From the NCBI GenBank assembly GCA_030770535.1, contig JASVEC010000019.1, positions 806,001 through 870,000 of the forward strand: 64,000 nucleotides of DNA, written 5' to 3'. Each line of letters starts with the position of its first letter. The first letter of the stretch is position 1. The position numbers and the translations under genes were made by a program. Shown here one piece after another: positions 57,002 through 64,000 of this stretch. The stretch comes from Batkoa obscura. Taxonomy: Eukaryota > Entomophthoromycota > Entomophthoromycetes > Entomophthorales > Batkoaceae. The notes under the pieces are model-generated. The model was not told the DNA's origin. It saw only the letters and a list, made by a program, of their open reading frames with translations, and ran no database searches.

Positions 57002-58078
57002 TTAATTTTTTGGTTCAGCTAATTCAATAGCAAAACCTAAGGCTAGTTTAACGAATTCCGAAACATGATTGTAGTTAACGAATTGAGTAGTATCTGAAGT
57101 AGTATGTAATCTGTTATTTAAGATGTCTTCACCAGGTTGACATGATTTGTATCCAGCTCTTGTATAAGACGCGTGATCACTGCAAGCATATCCACATTGA
57201 CCATTGATCCATTTATAAGAAGAATAATTGTCAATAATTAATCTCAAAAATTGAGTTAATTCAGGATCAACATAATCAGTTAATAACTTGATTTGTTTGT
57301 TAACATTATAACCAGTCATGTCTAATTGAATCATTCCAACTACCTTCTTGGACTGTTTAGCATAAGCTTGAGCAATATCTTGACTTCCTCTTAACCCTAC
57401 TTCTTCAGCTGCATAGAATTGGAATTCAATACTGCGTTTGAATTTCAAATTGCTTTTAGATAAACAACGTAAGGCCTCTAAAATTGTAGTAGTACCAGAA
57501 CCATCATCATCAGCACCAGGAGCTCTTCCATTGGTAGGATCACGTGAGTTGATGGAGTCTAAATGAGCTCCAATGACAATGATCTCATCTTTTAATTCCT
57601 CCCCTTCAATTCTAGCAATAATGCTATTCTGGACCCAAGAATGTTTATAAAAATTAGCACTAAAACTACTGCCTAATGCAGCACCTGCTTTTTTGACTTC
57701 TTCCATTAAATAGTTTACAGCTTGTACACCATAGTTTGAAGCATAATATCTATTATGGAAAGCAGAATATCTTTCGAGAAATTGAGACATAGTGTTTTGA
57801 TCGATAAATGATTGTGCCTTTTTGACAACAGTAGGGTAAGATACTTTAGCAGGGAAAGCAATCAAACTACGGCTATCTGGTTGATATACAGTGGTTTTGG
57901 GGTTATCAGTGATATCAAAAAAATGCTTATTTTGTTTCAGTAATTGGAATACCTCAGCCTCTGTCACCCATTTTGGAGCTTCCGATTCCGAAGTTTGGAT
58001 CAATCTTTTGCCTTCAGGATTAGCAGCAGAGGCTAAAGGTAACAAAGATAGTAATAACAAGTTAATAAGAGATTTCAT
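57002..58078 (-). CDS. Secreted M28 leucine-type aminopeptidase
   Basis: 358 residues, one exon. The signal peptide MKSLINLLLLSLLPLASA is followed by an inhibitory-type propeptide region and an M28 zinc peptidase domain. The five co-catalytic zinc ligands are all present: His172 (GAHLDS), Asp190 (GADDDGSG), Glu225-226 (AEE), Asp253 (QLDMTG) and His325 (RLHTTSD). The Cys pair in CGYACSDH matches the disulfide of Vibrio/Aeromonas-type leucine aminopeptidases. The enzyme would release N-terminal residues outside the cell, supporting nutrition on protein, and such enzymes are abundant in insect-associated fungi. All expected residues are intact. Confidence 0.95.
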   Translation of the reverse strand: MKSLINLLLLSLLPLASAANPEGKRLIQTSESEAPKWVTEAEVFQLLKQNKHFFDITDNPKTTVYQPDSRSLIAFPAKVSYPTVVKKAQSFIDQNTMSQFLERYSAFHNRYYASNYGVQAVNYLMEEVKKAGAALGSSFSANFYKHSWVQNSIIARIEGEELKDEIIVIGAHLDSINSRDPTNGRAPGADDDGSGTTTILEALRCLSKSNLKFKRSIEFQFYAAEEVGLRGSQDIAQAYAKQSKKVVGMIQLDMTGYNVNKQIKLLTDYVDPELTQFLRLIIDNYSSYKWINGQCGYACSDHASYTRAGYKSCQPGEDILNNRLHTTSDTTQFVNYNHVSEFVKLALGFAIELAEPKN

Positions 58079-59200
58079 AGTTCAGTTCAATGTCTCGAAG
58101 ATTTATATTTACTAAATAGCGACTTTCGTTGCTTATATACTTTCTAATTCCATGCTTTGCTATAAAAAACAGATGACTTGATTGTGATACATCATTTCTT
58201 CGAAATATTGTCAGTTACGTTCTAATATTTGCTGCTGATTTAATGTCACTTGGTTTTTATTCTTAATTACTGATTTACTATCTTATTTTAGTATTCTAAT
58301 TAATAACTATCTAATTGTACCTTTATCTCGCATAAATTCGAATGACTATCGATTATGAAAAATAGTTATTAAATCTTAAATGAACCACTAATATACTAAA
58401 TCAATGTTCCGCCTCCTAATCTCCTATTTTATAAAATTAACTTGATAAATGCTGTCTAAAACGTGTATTTTTCAAAGGAATGCTAATATAAATTGGAGTT
58501 TATTTTAAAATGTTGTAAAATAATTATAACTTAAGCTTAACTTGTACTTTCATATAATAGAAAAGTCATAATACCAAAATTTTATCAAATAGAATTACTT
58601 AAATTCTACATATTTAAATAAATGCTCTAAGTTTTTTTTCTTGGAGTTAAAAATTGAATTAATCATAAGTTTTTATTGCCAAATCGTGTGTCCATATCCC
58701 TTCATGATAAGGAAATAGTAATCTGGTGATTTAATTCAAAAGCTAAAGTCTAACTTTTTTAAGAACACAATAAATAACAATATTCAGTAAGGTATGATAT
58801 GCTTTAAATGATAAGATTGAAGATATGTATATATATTGATAGACTTACAACCAGACTTTGAACTGTCGACTTTATTAAAATCCTATTTCAATCATTTATA
58901 TTTTATTACACATCAAATTTTCTGTAGTTATAATTTTAATAAATCTTGTAAAAAATCAATGACTAGTATCATTCAGGTTTAAATTAAATCGAGAATTCTT
59001 ATATAATTTGAGCATTACTTTTATTAGCTTAAAAAATAAATTTAATATAATGTTTAATTTGGATTTTCCAAACGCAGCTAGTCAGCAACAGGAATTATAG
59101 AGAAACTTTGATGCTATGAGCCTACTCGGTAGTCTTCTGATTTGTTTGTAGTTTGTTAATAAATTACTTAGAGGTTTTGCTTCTTTGAAGAAATTAAAAA

Positions 59201-59300
59201 ACGAGACTGTTTTTTTTGGTTTCACTATCTTTCCATTTTTTAAGCGCTATTTGAGTGGAAAGATTGTAGTGGAATCTTAAACAAAAAAATACATTCCCAA
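59201..59300 (-). mobile_element. MITE-A copy (inverted)
   Basis: Left ACGAGACTGTTTTTTTTGG, right ATACATTCCCAA; moderately worn. Confidence 0.75.
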
Positions 59301-59473
59301 ATAGTATATCTCGTAAAATTTGCAAAAATGAATTTATGCATTAAAAATAGCTGGAACATAAATAAACTTATATTTTTATTACATACTATGTGATTTAATA
59401 GTAAGATATTTGTACTTTAATTTTTTTCCAAAACTTATCAACTTTTAAGTTTTAAAAATTAAAAAAAATGTAG

Positions 59474-59580
59474 GTAGGGATATATCTTTTGCTTAGGAAT
59501 CTTACTAACAACTATTCTATTCTACTTAAATAGCACTTGAAAAATGGAAAAAGCGATGAAATAAAAAAACATCATTACAT
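59474..59580 (+). mobile_element. MITE-A copy (worn)
   Basis: Left GTAGGGATATATCTTTTG, core TACTTAAATAGCACTTGA, right ACATCATTACAT. Confidence 0.7.
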
Positions 59581-60025
59581 CTATAATTATATTTTCAATA
59601 CAATTAAAAAGTAAGCTCTTAAAAAATTATTGAGTTAGTATCTTATTATATCAAAACCAAAACTTTTAATTTATGGCTCTTATACTCAAATCATTAGAAT
59701 AGAAAGAATGGAAAACAGGGTAATCACTGCTTATAAAATTTAGGAATAAAAAAATGCTTACATAGCATGCTTTCCTAGTTAAGGATTAGACTGATAATAG
59801 TATAAGCTCTCAAAGTGAACAAACTATCGAAATGCAAAACATATGGAAATAATATATAATCGGTTATATGATAGTTTAATAACACTCAAAATTCCAATAT
59901 TTGTCACACTTAACATTGGGATAAAAATTTTAAACATTTAACAATAAAACAATCCAGGTCATTTAAGATATAAAAATAAATACTATCATTAAAATTAAAC
60001 AATTTTTAATACAACAACTCTAACT

Positions 60026-61321
60026 TTATTTAAAAGCATTTTCTTTTAACATGTAATTGTCCTCGCTTTTGGGATTTAAAAAGGTATAAACCTTGGATGA
60101 ATAAGTAGGCAAAAGCTTCAAAACGATATAAAACCCAATCTCAATTAAAAGAATCACAATAAAAGTAACCCAAATGGGCAATAGACCATTAAAATTAGGA
60201 TCCCATGTAATCAATCCTAAGATGATATTGATTTGTGCTAACAAAAATAAGATACGTCCAAAATACCAATGTAATTTATCATACCAAGGAACCTAAATCA
60301 AATTTAAGTAAAGTTATAAAATATAGTAATATATTGATTACAGCTAATCTATCTGGGTTATATAAGCGATCTATAGCAACACCCAATATCAATTGAATAA
60401 ACATCAAAACAAATATAAGTAGTCCTAAGATCTAAAATAAAATATTAATGAGCGTTATATCTAAAATATTATGATATAGGTTACTTCATGGGCATTCGAA
60501 AAATGAGCTGTGTTAGCCATAACAATAGCCAAAATGATACCAGATATAATAAATAGAGGGGCAATAACTCCAAGTAAACTAACATGTAACTTGAACCATA
60601 ATTTACCAAATCGATTTCTTAAAGGACCTGCACATAATATTCCCAAATAAGGGAAAATGTTCCAACCTAAAAACAACAGCACACCATGAACTAGATTTGA
60701 AGTTGTTTTAATACCACCTCCACTTCCACCTATTGCTTTTCCACTGAAGATGTCCAACTCAAATTTCCCGAAGTTGTCATGTAAGTCAATGGTGGCGTCA
60801 ACCTTGCTGGTGTTTGGCAACGTTTTACAATATGCCCATAAAAAACTGGTTGTTTTATTGGTATAAAGCTCGTCATCTTTATCCTTGGTATCTTTTAATC
60901 TTCGAAACACTACCACATTATTATTATTGGTTTGTTCATAGTTATAGCTTGTTTTGTTTGTATTTAATACCAAATCTTGCTGCTTATCGGCCATAGGTTC
61001 ATAATTACCAACACCGTATCGATCACTCAATGTGAAACTATTATCCTTATTTTTCCATACCACATACATATCAGCCGATGCCATCCATAGTCCAAATCCA
61101 ATCCCTACCCACCCAAAATCCTTTGGGTATTTTATAGTAAATTCAACCATGTTATTTAAGTCCTGTATACTGAAACAGATGGGCTCCTCTTTGACGCAGA
61201 TCTCAACTGCTTGTCTTACTTCATAGGTATCATTATTACTAGTACCCTCAACTATCTCTTGAGCCAAAATGAGTTGGATGAAACAAAGTAAAAATAAACA
61301 AGTTAAAAATAAAAATCGCAT
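60026..61321 (-). CDS. DOMON-cytochrome b561 transmembrane redox protein
   Basis: Predicted 397 residues in three exons: 60485-61321, 60342-60431, 60026-60292. The signal peptide MRFLFLTCLFLLCFIQLILA leads into an extracellular DOMON heme domain like that of cellobiose dehydrogenase (GWVGIGFGLWMASADMYVVW). A Gly-rich linker (GGSGGG) follows, then a b561 membrane core. The four b561 histidines are seen in LVHG, WFKLHV, NAHE and LHWYFGR. The chain crosses the membrane about five times and ends in a short cytosolic tail. Such proteins pass electrons across membranes, usually for ferric or ascorbate redox chemistry; the donor and acceptor here are unknown. Introns fall within the membrane domain and preserve it. 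Confidence 0.9.
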
Positions 61322-62471
61322 CTTTTTAGTTTGATTAAAAAATTAAATTAAATTAAAAGAAAGATTATCTTTTCTCTCTTTTTTTTCTAGATTTTTACAA
61401 ACTATTTGTGTAGAATAAATCGAAGGTTCTATTTGCACTGTTTTAATTGTACTTTAAACCCTTATGGCTCCATCCATTGGTGGGTTTGAATTGAATTTCT
61501 ATATATGGTAGTTTGGTAGAAGCTTTAGAACTTCGTTTATTCTTTTGCTCCACTCCCTGAAATAATTCATTAACAAATTCTTTTATTCTTCAATTTGTTA
61601 TTTAATCATCCTAATATTGTATTTAATAATTACTAATCAGCCCTCTCTACATTTATTTAACAGTTAAAACAATTAGATAGAAGTATTAATTTACATATTT
61701 CATAATCGGGTTATTTTGTAGATCTTAGATTTAATTATACAATAGTGGTTGTAGATTTTATAATATTATTTCCTATATCACTTTTTTAAATTTTCTATCA
61801 GAATAAAAGTCATTGATTTTCGAGAACAAAGCTATGATATAATAAAAATATAACTTCCTTAGTTCGGAACTTAAAGAAAGTGTTAAGTAAAGCTAGCTTT
61901 ATATACTTACTATTAAGTAATTCAATAAGTTCGGATATAATAGTAATATTAGTTGGGCCGGTAAAGCAATTCTAGTTAATACAAATAATAACTATATAAA
62001 GTACATTTTGATATTAGAAATTTAAAATTTAGATCACAAATTACTTCTATAACAATAATAAGTTTCACAAAGTAATTACAATATATTTAATTCTTTGCCC
62101 TAGAATTCTTAAACTGCAACATTATTTTAAGAGTATACTTTTACAACTGAATCAATTTTTATACGGCGATTTTTTAGCTTATAAACATAGAGTAATAATA
62201 AGTAATTCAGAACTTTCATTTCGTTATACAAGCTTTGATTATCTTAAAAAACTAATTTGTTTGAACTATCCGATTTACAATAGATTAATGATACGAGGGT
62301 GTTTGTAATCAAATCATGAATTCTAAAAATAATAAAGTATAGGAACTCCCTTTTGTAATGAAAAACAATCAAAAGTTATTTTTATGAAATAATTATAAAA
62401 GATCTGCCAACTTAATATTAATACTAAAAATAAAGCTCACTACTATATTCTAGTTTATTTTTATATAGTAT
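61322..62471. other. Intergenic, b561 promoter side
   Basis: AT-rich with a T-rich stretch upstream of the b561 start. I see no gene or element. Confidence 0.4.
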
Positions 62472-63346
62472 TTAACTATTATATAAACTGTTATCCTGCT
62501 TCTCCGATTTTAAATAATTAAATAGAGCATCTCTTAGCTTATGTATCAGAATTAAAAGTAGGCCATATATTAACTCAGCAATGAATGCGAAAGCGAAAGT
62601 GAGTATAGAAAACAAGGGATGCTTATTATAATCCATAAAGAAATAGGTCCATACACCGAATCTAAATTAAGTAAGTCAAGGAAACAAAAAAGAAACATTA
62701 AAACTTACACTTCATGAATTATAATAGATAAGACTAAATAAAATATAGAAAATAACTGTACAAAGAATACAAATACAAAATAAAACTTGGCTTTGGTTAA
62801 TAAAAACTCAATCGAAATGATGATATAGTTAAAACCATGCATCGAGGTAGTTAAAAACAAATAGGTGGAGTTATGGTTACTATTATAATCCTCTTTAAAC
62901 AACAAAGACCAATATGTCAATGAGATCAAAAAAGCAAACACTAAATTAGTATGGTATAATAAACGTTGGGCAATAACTATTCCCGTTTTAGGCTGAAAAG
63001 CTTGATTAGGATCTCTTCTAACATAAACAATACTCAAATACAAAGACAACTAAAATAATATTAATATTCTAGTTCTTATCTATATTACTTATAAACTCAC
63101 CAATAAATAAACAAAAAGTGAATAAAAGGATATATTAGTCATATGACCAAAAATATTAATAAGGTCATTTGTATGGTAAACGATACAAATTACAATAACT
63201 ATAAATATATAAATAGTGAAGAAGGCTCTGATGAGTAACAGATGAAAAGGATTAATGAAATTGGAAGTAACAGAAAGTTCAGGATCGTTTTGATGAATAA
63301 CGAATCCACTTAAATAACTCTTAAAAAACTTATTATACTCTTTCAT
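62472..63346 (-). CDS. Multi-pass membrane protein, FAR-17a/AIG1-like
   Basis: Predicted 258 residues in three exons: 63101-63346, 62709-63049, 62472-62661. There are about six hydrophobic spans. A MHGFNYIIISIEFLL segment and a later SIIIHEVFGVWTYFFMDY segment resemble the paired conserved regions of FAR-17a/AIG1 proteins, some of which hydrolyse fatty-acid esters of hydroxy fatty acids using a Thr and a His. A Thr-rich TTSMH patch precedes the His here. The match is by eye and moderate; a different membrane family is possible. It ends in a Lys/Ser tail. Confidence 0.6.
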
Positions 63347-64000
63347 TTACAATTAAGGCCAAAAGCACATTAAACATTAAATTATCAAAAAGTAAAATAG
63401 CTATTGTTTTTATTTTATATACATTCATTATCTCTCTGGTCTTACCGTAATAATATTACCTTTGTTTCACTCAAATGAATTCTTGCCTATTTATTTGTTA
63501 AGCATGTTAAATTTTTTTTCAAATCTTCAAATTATTTTGCTTTTGATTGTTTTTGTACCAAATTCAGATTCCTCCAAATCAGCTTTTAATTTATCATGAA
63601 ATCATATCAGTTAATTGGATTTAATATGGTGGCACTAGCACTCTATTAAATCTTACTGTATATGCTAGCATTTATTTAAGGTTAAGCCAATAGTAATAAT
63701 GAAATAAAGAAGTCATTAAATTTGTAATACATTATTGTTATAATGATGTTTTAATTAAATGGAATTTTATTAATATAGTTTTTGTTTGAAATTTTATACT
63801 AATTGAATTGTGTATAAAAATATTTTTAAATTGAATTTGAGGCTTTTAAATCGATAAATCCTTATTTGAGCATTACATCACCCCTTTTAAAACTGAATTG
63901 TTTTCTATGGGCTAAACGGCAAAGTAAAGAAAGGGAATGCTTGTATTGATATGTCTATATTTGAACTAAATTGATTATTTAAAAACATATAAAAATATTA
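63347..64000. other. AT-rich end of window
   Basis: No gene, RNA or element end recognised. Confidence 0.35.

Larger units (their letters stand above)
58079..60025. other. Intergenic with two MITE-A copies
   Basis: AT-rich; MITE-A at 59201-59300 and 59474-59580. No gene seen. Confidence 0.45.

Overview
The window looks like part of an AT-rich genome of an early-diverging filamentous fungus. The evidence is short GT-AG introns (about 46-75 bp), Zn2Cys6 and bHLH transcription factors, a fungal-type mitochondrial GTP/GDP carrier, a complex I NDUFA9-type protein, and a secreted M28 aminopeptidase. An entomophthoroid fungus such as Conidiobolus would fit. That assignment is inference from gene content and base composition, not from a marker gene.

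Layout. At 0.3-3.2 kb a broken secreted-protein gene is split by a solo LTR, followed by two more copies. At 5.6-7.6 kb is a Zn2Cys6 regulator (TF1). From 8.2 to 18.2 kb is a compact housekeeping block: NOP56, a 1541-residue charged disordered protein, the GGC1 carrier, a Dph6-like PP-loop enzyme, and a Cdc25/rhodanese-like phosphatase. From 18.2 to 21.9 kb lies repeat-rich DNA with a kelch-gene fragment. At 21.9-25.9 kb are 3-hydroxyacyl-CoA dehydrogenase, phosphoglucomutase and tRNA-Leu(CAA). From 26 to 31 kb are a small secreted-peptide gene and two decayed relatives among mobile elements. At 32-38 kb are an acidic tail-anchored protein, a bHLH factor, a frameshifted second Cdc25-like gene and an NDUFA9-type gene. 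From 38 to 56 kb, three tandem Zn2Cys6 regulators (TF2-TF4) are bracketed by a truncated and an intact copy of one cytochrome P450 gene in inverted orientation. At 57-63.4 kb are the aminopeptidase, a DOMON-cytochrome b561 protein and a multi-pass membrane protein.

Two repeat families shape the non-coding DNA. One is a MITE of about 105 bp with TA targets and imperfect inverted ends, called MITE-A here, with 24 recognisable copies. The other is a 463-464 bp solo LTR, called LTR-A, with six copies and no internal retrotransposon genes in the window. All MITE-A copies lie outside intact genes. Two sit exactly where gene fragments stop, and one filled site has a matching empty site elsewhere in the window.

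The most distinctive genic signal is the four-member Zn2Cys6 family. All members share one five-exon structure, including a 13-nt micro-exon. The three tandem members lie between the two P450 copies, which makes a local regulator-enzyme relationship plausible but unproven. Exon boundaries were derived by hand from splice motifs, reading frame and paralog comparison; no transcript data were available.
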